A DNA stretch of 20,836 bases from JAAYAY01 sp964429355 (GTDB lineage: Bacteria > Planctomycetota > Planctomycetia > Pirellulales > Thermoguttaceae): assembly GCA_964429355.1 (NCBI GenBank), contig CAYSCH010000140.1:1-20836 (forward strand), given 5' to 3'. The position numbers and the translations under genes are program-made. This document shows positions 15,456 to 20,836 of the stretch, piece after piece. Each line of letters starts with the position of its first letter. Position 1 is the first letter of the stretch. Under the pieces are notes generated by a model that saw only the letters and a list, made by a program, of their open reading frames with translations, did not search any database and was not told the origin of the DNA.

Positions 15456-15828
15456 GGAAATGCCTTACGAAATCTCACTAGCCGCCGAAGGATCCCGAGT
15501 GGGTCACCATCGAGGGGGCCTTTTTCACGCTACAGTCGAATGAGGTCCGGTGGAAACGAACCGGCCAAACCTCGATTATAGCGAATTGCGGACGACCACC
15601 GAGGACCGCCACCGCGTTCTCGATGTGTCCTGACTGCAGATATCTGCGGCGACAGCGCGCACAGACTCACTTGTCGTCAGAAAAACAGGCAATCGACGTC
15701 ACTATCCCAAACCATCGATCCGTCAGAGTCTCGCCAGTCAAAGGTCCATCCAGCAACTCATCCCCGTCTAGAGATGGGGGGTGTCAAAAAAAAGCCCCCC
15801 TCTCCAAGAATTTTTCGGCAAGAAACTA
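15456..15828. other. Intergenic region upstream of the phosphatase gene and of the RNA candidate
   Basis: No gene is supported here. A + strand frame from 15623 runs through the RNA element and has no ribosome binding site. It contains the phosphatase -10 candidate and a run of hairpin-forming sequence: CCCCGTC/GATGGGG around 15764-15780 and GGGGGG/CCCCCC at 15776-15781 and 15795-15800, with eight consecutive A in the loop. The latter lacks a T-run after the stem on either strand. Confidence 0.4.
15575..15580 (-). promoter_or_regulatory. Candidate -10 box (TATAAT) of the inositol monophosphatase gene
   Basis: A perfect TATAAT is read on the minus strand about 120 bases before the start codon, which would give a leader of roughly 110 bases. 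No -35 resembling TTGACA is present at 16-18 bases spacing and there is no TGN extension, so it may depend on an activator or be fortuitous. The bases 15542-15573 just downstream contain an interrupted inverted repeat (GAGGT-CCGGT with ACCGG-ACCTC). Confidence 0.35.
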
Positions 15829-15856
15829 TAGACAAGAGCGTAGGAGTTGTTATCAT
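15829..15856 (+). promoter_or_regulatory. Strong sigma-70-like promoter TAGACA-N16-TATCAT
   Basis: A -35 TAGACA (15829-15834) and a -10 TATCAT (15851-15856), each one mismatch from consensus, are separated by 16 bases. It is the best promoter match seen in the window. Transcription would start near 15863, immediately before the first strand of the predicted closing helix of the RNA element. Confidence 0.55.
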
Positions 15857-15862
15857 CAGGTT

Positions 15863-16027
15863 CAGGTGAGAAGGGGGCCTGGGATAGTCACGGAATGGCG
15901 GTCCAGCCCATTCATTCCCAACTAGCATTTATCTACTTGTTTATACGGAACGCTTCGTATTACCATCGGCCTCTTCTCTGTTCCGGCCCCGCCGTTTCGC
16001 GTTGACTGCGAGCGGCGGGGTTTTTTT
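15863..16027 (+). ncRNA. Candidate structured RNA or attenuator leader ending in an intrinsic terminator
   Basis: Downstream of the promoter the sequence folds by eye into a three-way junction. P1 pairs GAGAAGGGGGCC (15868-15879) with GGCCTCTTCTC (15968-15978), 11 pairs with one bulged G and one G-U. P2 pairs GAATGG (15893-15898) with CCATTC (15908-15913), extended by GGGA (15881-15884) with TCCC (15916-15919). P3 pairs ATACGGA (15943-15949) with TTCGTAT (15954-15960) around a 4-base loop. An intrinsic terminator follows at 15987-16027, giving a transcript of about 165 nt. The next gene begins directly after the terminator, so the element may be a free small RNA or a premature-termination leader. 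It does not show the conserved cores I know for TPP, purine, SAM-I or cobalamin riboswitches, SRP RNA or tmRNA. 6S RNA is a possibility by size, but the branched fold is atypical. Confidence 0.5.
15987..16027 (+). terminator. Intrinsic terminator of the RNA element
   Basis: CCCCGCCG (15987-15994) pairs with CGGCGGGG (16013-16020). Inside, TCGC and GCGA can extend the stem. The stem is followed at once by seven T (16021-16027). This is the only textbook intrinsic terminator in the window. No protein gene on the + strand lies upstream that it could serve, which supports a non-coding transcript. Confidence 0.8.
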
Positions 16028-16031
16028 GTTC

Positions 16032-16811
16032 TTGAAGGAGCGTCATTCTCTCAGCCCGTTCTTCGCTAGGAACCCCCGGAAATTGGCGGAAGATCTCGTC
16101 CACTGGACCGATGGCTCTGTTGCCGTCTCATTCGACAAAGACGCCCCCACCGGCGGCCTTAGGGTCGCCGTGCCGCCCGTTTCTACGAACCGGGCACTGC
16201 AATTGTTCGGAACCGGATTTCGTGACGTGGACTGCTCCGCGCCTGGCCCGGCGATCGTCCAGATCGGCCGCTGCGGTTACTCAATCTACGCCACCTTTGC
16301 GGAAGCAGAAGGCCTCGTGAAGACACAGGTCGGCTGGCGTGTCTACACCGCTCAGGCCGGTTTTCCCTATCTGGATGTCGTGGCTTCCGTCCAGACGGAG
16401 GTCCTTGATGGTTTTGTGAAGTTCGGCCTCTTTTCAAGGGTGGTGGCTGCCGAAATCTCCATTCCCGGAAATTCTTCTCAAGGCGATAAGGGCGACTGGA
16501 CTTGTGTCGCCCTCCTCGACCGCATCGCCACACCCCTCGAGGCTTCCTACGTGCTCTTCCGTCTGCCGGGTACCCAGTGGAGCTACGTCGAAATGGTCGA
16601 TCCGAGTAACCCGTCGGCCTGCGAGATCGTCCGCGAACCTGAAGCGGGGCGCACACTCATTCGCCACCAACTCTTCTCGTGTCCGCTCGAGAAAGGCGTC
16701 ATGCTTCGGACAAGACTCCGTGGAGCACTTCTTCCCCTTCTGCCGGATTACGCCGCCGTGGCTGCCCTGTTCGCCGAATTTGTCGCCGCCGGCCCATCGC
16801 TGGGACGCTGA
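16032..16811 (+). CDS. Conserved-looking protein of unknown function (about 260 aa)
   Basis: I do not recognise the family. With the TTG at 16032 the product is 259 aa, without signal peptide or membrane segment, so probably cytosolic. It begins with a helical stretch (FFARNPRKLAEDLVHW), then strand-rich sequence, including the run from VGWRVYTAQAGFPYLDVVAS to GFVKFGLFSRVV, and a C-terminal helix-rich part rich in alanine and leucine (LLPLLPDYAAVAALFAEFVAA). Codon composition and the continuous frame support coding. The start is uncertain: no ATG lies upstream in frame, AAGGAG (16035-16040) has no start codon in frame at a proper distance, and TTG at 16083 is an alternative giving 242 aa. The gene lies directly behind a promoter-RNA-terminator unit and 162 bp before uxaC on the same strand, so the two may share a transcript. 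Confidence 0.6.
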   Translation: MKERHSLSPFFARNPRKLAEDLVHWTDGSVAVSFDKDAPTGGLRVAVPPVSTNRALQLFGTGFRDVDCSAPGPAIVQIGRCGYSIYATFAEAEGLVKTQVGWRVYTAQAGFPYLDVVASVQTEVLDGFVKFGLFSRVVAAEISIPGNSSQGDKGDWTCVALLDRIATPLEASYVLFRLPGTQWSYVEMVDPSNPSACEIVREPEAGRTLIRHQLFSCPLEKGVMLRTRLRGALLPLLPDYAAVAALFAEFVAAGPSLGR

Positions 16812-16973
16812 TCGGCTCCGGCGAGATTCGCCCCCTCAGCCGCCTGACCGTAGCGTTATTCGCACCAGACTGCTAGACTGACCGCGTTCGACGCCATCAG
16901 CCGTCTGCCGGAAAGACACACACGAAACAGGCTGACGCCGTCTCACCTGCACTCATTCAGGAACATCCAAACC

Positions 16974-18410
16974 GTGACCGCTTCTACCTTCATCTCCGAG
17001 AGCTTCCTGCTCCAGAATGATGCCGCAGTGCGACTGTTTCACGAGTTCGCGCGCGATATGCCGATCATTGACTATCACTGCCACCTTCCCCCTGAACAGG
17101 TAGCAGCCGACCGTCGATTCGACAATCTGACTCAGATCTGGCTCTGCGGAGATCACTACAAATGGCGGGCCATGCGAGCGGCGGGTGTCGCCGAACGCTA
17201 CTGTACCGGCGACGCCTCCGATTGGGAGAAATTCGAGAAATGGGCGGCAACCGTCCCCCGCACACTCCGCAATCCACTCTACCACTGGACCCATCTTGAA
17301 TTGAATCGCCCGTTTGGGATCAATGACCGGCTCCTCGGTCCCGAAACCGCCAAAGGAATCTGGGACCAAGCCGGCGATATGCTGGCACGGGACGATTTCT
17401 CCTGCCGCGGAATCATGAAGCAGATGCATGTCGTCGCCGTCTGCACGACCGATGACCCCTGCGACCGCCTCGAACACCACCAAGCCATCGCTGCCGACCC
17501 CTCCTTCGATATCGTCGTGTTGCCGACCTTTCGCCCCGACAAGGCAATGGCTGTCGACAACCTGGCCGTCTTCAACTCCTGGGTCGACCGCCTTGCCGAG
17601 GCGGCCAACGTCGACATCGGTTGTTACTCCTCCTTCATGACAGCCATCCGTGCTCGTCACGACCATTTCCATGCCCTCGGCGGCCGACTCTCTGATCATG
17701 GCCTCGACACCTTCTACGATGCCTATGCCACCGACTCGGAGATGGAGACGATCTTCCAGAAGGCACGAACGCGTAAGGAACCGTCGATCGAAGACGTGCA
17801 GAAATTCAAGATGACCCTGCTCTACGAGTTCGCTCTCCTCGACCACGAAAAAGGCTGGACTCAGCAGTTCCACATCGGTGCCCTGCGCAACAATAACACC
17901 CGTTTCTTCCAGACGCTCGGCCCCGACTCGGGATTCGACTCCATGGGGGATTGGCCCGTCGCGCAACCCCTCTCTCGCTTTCTCGATCGACTCGATCGCG
18001 ATGACCGCCTGACCAGGACGATTCTCTACAATCTCAACCCGACCTTGAACGACGTCCTGGCTACAATGATTGGCAACTTCCAGGACGGCGCAACGCCGGG
18101 CAAGATGCAGTTTGGCAGCGGCTGGTGGTTCCTCGATCAGAAAGACGGAATGGAACGGCAGATCGACGTCCTCTCCAATCAGGGCCTCCTGAGCCACTTC
18201 GTCGGCATGCTCACCGACAGCCGTTCCTTCCTCTCGTACACTCGCCATGAGTACTTCCGCCGCATCCTCTGTAACCTCCTCGGCACTGAGATGGAACAGG
18301 GGCTCGTCCCGGCCGATTTCGATCTCGTCGGACCGATGGTGCAGGACATTTGTTACCACAACGCAGCGGCCTACTTCGGCTTCGACCTGAAACCATCCGG
18401 CTCACCCTGA
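16974..18410 (+). CDS. uxaC: Glucuronate isomerase (uronate isomerase) UxaC
   Basis: This 478-aa cytosolic enzyme of the amidohydrolase superfamily interconverts D-glucuronate and D-fructuronate, and D-galacturonate and D-tagaturonate, in the first step of hexuronate breakdown (EC 5.3.1.12). Diagnostic segments are MPIIDYHCHLPP (29-40) with the metal-binding H35 and H37, the region WLCGDHYKWRAMRAAGV, MKQMHVVAVCTTDDP, and HIGALRNNNTRFFQTLGPDSGFDSMGD near residues 304-330. Length is typical. The start is GTG at 16974, with AGGA 11 bases upstream and the next residues matching the usual family N-terminus. No other hexuronate genes (uxaB, uxuA, kdgK) are next to it, so the rest of the pathway must be elsewhere. 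In planctomycetes this activity fits degradation of algal or plant uronic-acid polysaccharides (inference). Confidence 0.95.
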   Translation: MTASTFISESFLLQNDAAVRLFHEFARDMPIIDYHCHLPPEQVAADRRFDNLTQIWLCGDHYKWRAMRAAGVAERYCTGDASDWEKFEKWAATVPRTLRNPLYHWTHLELNRPFGINDRLLGPETAKGIWDQAGDMLARDDFSCRGIMKQMHVVAVCTTDDPCDRLEHHQAIAADPSFDIVVLPTFRPDKAMAVDNLAVFNSWVDRLAEAANVDIGCYSSFMTAIRARHDHFHALGGRLSDHGLDTFYDAYATDSEMETIFQKARTRKEPSIEDVQKFKMTLLYEFALLDHEKGWTQQFHIGALRNNNTRFFQTLGPDSGFDSMGDWPVAQPLSRFLDRLDRDDRLTRTILYNLNPTLNDVLATMIGNFQDGATPGKMQFGSGWWFLDQKDGMERQIDVLSNQGLLSHFVGMLTDSRSFLSYTRHEYFRRILCNLLGTEMEQGLVPADFDLVGPMVQDICYHNAAAYFGFDLKPSGSP

Positions 18411-18417
18411 GGTATCG

Positions 18418-18439
18418 CAGGCCAGGCCCGCCAGGCCTG
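18418..18439 (+). terminator. Hairpin just after uxaC, terminator-like
   Basis: CAGGCC (18418-18423) and GGCCTG (18434-18439) form a 6-bp stem with a 10-base loop, starting 7 bases after the uxaC stop. As with the hairpin after rimI, no T-run follows, so its role as a terminator is uncertain. Confidence 0.3.
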
Positions 18440-18679
18440 ACTTGGCATCCCCGCAGGCCCTTCTTCCCGACTCACTCACCGGTCGCGACCATGCCGATTG
18501 GTGCCGGGTAGTTTCAACCCGCCCCGACCGCACCACCCCCTCTTCAGAGTGCTTTCGGAGAGCCAATTCCCAATTTCTCCTGGAAAATCGCCAGAAATTG
18601 ATCTCTGGAGCGAACCTCTTTGGTTTTCCAGCGTCTAACCTACCGAAACCAACGGGGAGATGTTGTTCTTCCCGCAAGG

Positions 18680-18695
18680 TGGGGGCGAGCCCCCA
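18680..18695 (+). other. Perfect GC hairpin in the gap after uxaC
   Basis: TGGGGG (18680-18685) and CCCCCA (18690-18695) pair around the 4-base loop CGAG. It is followed a few bases later by TTGACA (18702-18707) and then an imperfect 7-bp hairpin (18706-18723). No T-run follows. No function can be assigned. Confidence 0.35.
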
Positions 18696-19406
18696 ATGGG
18701 GTTGACACCGGTACCGATCGGTGGCACCCTTACAGTAGAAGCGGAAGGAATCAAGGTCGTTCGACGTGTCGACGGTAGTACCTGTGGCACGAAAGGCGAC
18801 CGGCAAGATTGCCTTCCCTTCTGGTTATTCCGCGAGAATCGCCCAATTCATCCGTCACCAACGGCGGCCCTGATATCGGTTCCCGCACCAGTGAACGTCT
18901 TCACACCGCGCATGGCGCCGAGGTTTACCATGGCTTGCTTCACACACACGACGACCGTCCGGAATTTGAACGTCCGTGACTTCTCCAAGCACGTTTGTGC
19001 TGTCGTTCGCGTTGTCGTAGCTACGGCCACGGTCTCGTTGCGCCTTCGTCTAATTGCGCGGATTCTTCTTGCACGGCTCATCCAGCGGGCCGCGGCTGGG
19101 CATCAGGCCATATCCGGCCTGTATTCCCATCAAGCCGCAGGCACGTTCGGACGGCCCTCAGGCTCGGAGATGAAACGCTTCGGCCTGATGTGGCGCAGTC
19201 CGAGGCCATGTCTCGCGACCCTTCCTGGACGGTTCTGAATCTTCCAAGATTCAAGACCATCCGCCTGAGAAGGAAGAGATTCGCGAGACCCGCGGCTGAG
19301 CCGACCGGGCTGGTAGCGTTTTGCACGCTCCCGTTCCGTTTCTGCTCGATCCGACGCGGCGCTTCGTGTTCGTTTTCCCGCATACTGCAAGAAGAGATTC
19401 CAGGCG

Positions 19407-19988
19407 ATGTTTACTCAATCCACTACCGCAACCCTCGATCAAGACGAAGTGACTCAACTGGTCGCAGCCGCCCAGGATGGAAGCCGGGATGCCTTCGAGC
19501 AGCTCTTCCGGCAGTTCCAGCGGGTGGTCTACGTGACGGCCTACCGACGGCTCGGCAACGACGCCGAAGCCCAGGAATTGTGCCAGGATGTCTTTGTCCA
19601 GGCCCTGCGCAAGCTCGACCAGTTGCACGACCCGGCCTGCTTTGGCGGCTGGATCCGATCCATCACCACACGGATGGCAATCAACCGAGCCGTTCGATCC
19701 CGGCCCATGGCCTCGCTCGACGCCGAGGGCGCCGCCCCGGCTGGCGACGACGACGTCCAGACTCCTCTGGCACACGTCCTGGCCGAGGAACAGCGCGAGC
19801 AGTTGCATGTCGGCTTGAACAGGCTCTCCGACATGGATCGCAGCACCCTCACCGCGTTTTACTTTCGTGGCCAGAGCCTGATCCAGATGAGCGACGAGTT
19901 CCAGTCGCCCGTCGGCACGATCAAGCGGCGACTCCACGTTGCCCGCAAACGACTGGCCCAGGAATTGGAGACCTTGGCGGCAACCTGA
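19407..19988 (+). CDS. ECF-type RNA polymerase sigma factor (sigma-70 family)
   Basis: The product is 193 aa and contains only the two domains of an extracytoplasmic-function sigma factor. Sigma-2 covers about residues 26-95: DAFEQLFRQFQRVVYVTAYR (28-47), the core-binding stretch NDAEAQELCQDVFVQALRKL (51-70) and the -10 recognition part CFGGWIRSITTRMAINRAVR (78-97). A linker with acidic and alanine-rich sequence follows (103-120). Sigma-4 covers about 125-190, with its helix-turn-helix in LIQMSDEFQSPVGTIKRRLH (158-177). It would direct RNA polymerase to a specific regulon. The ATG at 19407 has AGG close upstream and a purine stretch AAGAAGAGA about 13 bases before it. No anti-sigma or other partner gene follows; the next gene is convergent and starts a different function. 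Its long upstream gap could hold its control region. Confidence 0.92.
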   Translation: MFTQSTTATLDQDEVTQLVAAAQDGSRDAFEQLFRQFQRVVYVTAYRRLGNDAEAQELCQDVFVQALRKLDQLHDPACFGGWIRSITTRMAINRAVRSRPMASLDAEGAAPAGDDDVQTPLAHVLAEEQREQLHVGLNRLSDMDRSTLTAFYFRGQSLIQMSDEFQSPVGTIKRRLHVARKRLAQELETLAAT

Positions 19989-20080
19989 GCCCAGTCAGCC
20001 CCGCTCCTGGCAGGACCACTCCTTGCCGAAATGGCCTGAACAGCATGCTTCCCAAAGCAGCCGGGCATCGATTCTGGCGC

Positions 20081-20605
20081 TCAGCCATCAACCGGCGACT
20101 CAAGGTCCCGGCCGCACTCGCCTTCCCCGAGAGCGGCCGGCTTGGGTCGCCGGTTTCCGTCTTTCGGTGCAGCGAGAAGCCGATTTGCCCAAGACGGTCC
20201 CCGCCCCCATCCATACAGCCACCTCGCCACCAACCAGACCACCACGCAGTTGACCATTCCACCCGGCAGACGCAAGACCCACGTCGACGCTCCAAAGGCA
20301 TGAGTTACCGTGAACACCAAGGCCCATGCGTCGCCCACGCCCGAACGCGACCGTAAGACGAGCAGGGCGATCAACGCCACGTACGGAAGATAGGCTGCCA
20401 GCAAGGCAACCGGGTGCATTTCCATGAGCTGCCTTGCCAAGGGGTTCCCTTCCCGTACCGCTGCATAATCCCCAGCCCAATACCCGCCAGTCTGCCCGTG
20501 GAACGTCAGCACCAGATCGACGAGCGCCATTCCCACGGGAGCAATGACCCGTTTGGCGTACAACAACCGGTCGATACCGCCAGTTCCACTCGTGCTTGCG
20601 GCCAT
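20081..20605 (-). CDS. Four-helix integral membrane protein of unknown function (possibly DUF5658-like)
   Basis: The product is 174 aa with four hydrophobic segments at about residues 20-36, 66-85, 93-112 and 117-134, and a basic hydrophilic C-terminal tail that is probably cytoplasmic. The first segment has the acidic residue D30 within ALVDLVLTF, and the loop after it reads AVREGNPLARQLME (49-62). A DxxxT-type helix followed by a conserved E-x-NP loop resembles DUF5658-type small membrane proteins, but I cannot confirm the family by eye. The start at 20603-20605 has AGAAGG only 2 bases before the ATG, which is too close to be ideal, so a slightly later start is possible. It converges on the ECF sigma gene with 92 bp between the stops. 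No enzymatic residues stand out. Confidence 0.65.
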   Translation of the reverse strand: MAASTSGTGGIDRLLYAKRVIAPVGMALVDLVLTFHGQTGGYWAGDYAAVREGNPLARQLMEMHPVALLAAYLPYVALIALLVLRSRSGVGDAWALVFTVTHAFGASTWVLRLPGGMVNCVVVWLVARWLYGWGRGPSWANRLLAAPKDGNRRPKPAALGEGECGRDLESPVDG

Positions 20606-20836
20606 GACCTTCTGCTGTCCAGAAATCTTGCTTCGGCAACACGCTCGATGTCTACCATCTTACGTGCCCGCAAGATATCGGCGAGTTTGTCGCCCCCCAT
20701 CAGCATGGATCGAGGATGCCTCATTTCGAACGGGTGGACGACCGGATTGTAGTGAAGACTTCTGACCGCTCACCCCACAAAAACCGGGAAATCATACCGA
20801 CAGTTGGCGAACTTGGACTAAATGGACTTGCGTGAT
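20606..20836. other. Right-hand end of the window, no gene seen
   Basis: These 231 bases lie upstream of the membrane-protein gene. On the minus strand a -10-like TACAAT (20746-20751) is present, without a -35 at 16-18 bases. Short frames on both strands lack start signals and protein-like composition. A gene could begin beyond the window edge. Confidence 0.35.

Larger units (their letters stand above)
18411..19406. other. Gene-poor region of about 1 kb between uxaC and the ECF sigma gene
   Basis: No frame here is convincing. The longest + strand frame (18660-19238) and a minus-strand frame (18402-18806) show no motif and no ribosome binding site at a proper distance, and their composition is unlike the neighbouring genes. 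Visible structures are CAGGCC/GGCCTG (18418-18439), TGGGGG-CGAG-CCCCCA (18680-18695), a consensus -35 TTGACA at 18702-18707 with no -10 at normal spacing, an imperfect hairpin at 18706-18723, and GAATCTT-CC-AAGATTC (19237-19252). It could be decayed coding sequence, a long regulatory region or an unrecognised RNA. Confidence 0.4.

Noticed and set aside
15776..15800. GGGGGG/CCCCCC hairpin with an A8 loop as an intrinsic terminator
   Set aside because: No T-run follows the stem on either strand and the loop is 13 bases; it lies upstream of the RNA promoter rather than at the end of a gene.
16953..18359. Long antisense open frame (468 codons) opposite uxaC
   Set aside because: uxaC is certain on the + strand. 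The antisense frame shows no family motif and is explained by high GC and third-position bias, which removes stops from the complementary frame.
18702..18740. Sigma-70 or sigma-54 promoter at TTGACA
   Set aside because: The nearest -10-like hexamer (TACAGT) is 23 bases away, and the TGGCAC at about 18721 lacks the GC at the right spacing for a sigma-54 site.
18402..18806. Minus-strand frame of 134 codons after uxaC
   Set aside because: It has arginine- and glycine-rich composition, no start signal and no motif, and it overlaps the end of uxaC.
18660..19238. Plus-strand frame of 192 codons in the gap after uxaC
   Set aside because: Its first 60 codons look mildly protein-like, but there is no ribosome binding site at a usable distance, the second half is low-complexity arginine, alanine and threonine runs, and no family is recognisable.
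18995..20356. Plus-strand frame of 453 codons over the ECF sigma gene
   Set aside because: It runs in another frame through the real sigma factor and into the convergent membrane gene, and its translation is dominated by arginine, proline and serine, typical of a shadow frame.

Overview
The window reads as chromosomal DNA of a planctomycete, probably Pirellulales-like. This is an inference from overall style: high GC, loosely spaced genes, frequent GTG/TTG starts with weak ribosome binding sites, very large secreted/membrane genes with no recognisable domain, and a stand-alone ECF sigma factor. There is no rRNA, tRNA, CRISPR array, insertion sequence or phage gene. Recognisable housekeeping genes are RimI, an inositol monophosphatase, glucuronate isomerase, a YfcE-type phosphodiesterase, a GT4 glycosyltransferase and a DeoR repressor.

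Layout. 1-308 (-) is the N-terminal part of a DeoR-family regulator, cut by the window edge. 309-770 is a divergent regulatory region with a perfect 20-bp palindrome and a second inverted repeat over a candidate deoR promoter. 771-1259 (+) is a metallophosphoesterase that overlaps tail to tail with a glycosyltransferase (1231-2547, -). rimI lies at 2837-3358 (-). From 14357 down to 3750 (-) a two-gene operon of 1145 and 2384 codons (called A and B here) fills half the window. 14649-15455 (-) is an inositol-monophosphatase-family gene. On the + strand follow a candidate structured RNA ending in a strong intrinsic terminator (about 15863-16027), a 260-aa protein of unknown function, uxaC (16974-18410), about 1 kb without a convincing gene, and an ECF sigma factor (19407-19988). 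A four-helix membrane protein (20081-20605, -) closes the window.

The two most interesting items are these. First, A and B appear to be built from three copies of one module: signal peptide, short helical motif, about 1,000 residues of beta-rich ectodomain, a C-terminal group of two to three membrane helices, and a basic tail. B looks like a head-to-tail fusion of two such proteins in which the second signal peptide has become an internal membrane segment. I recognise no known family, so this is a candidate undescribed planctomycete envelope system. Second, a well-formed promoter, a three-way-junction fold and an intrinsic terminator lie in the roughly 200 bases before the unknown gene at 16032, which is the layout of a small RNA or of a transcription-attenuating leader.

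Functional links between the other genes are weak. uxaC sits alone without other hexuronate genes, and the ECF factor has no adjacent anti-sigma gene.
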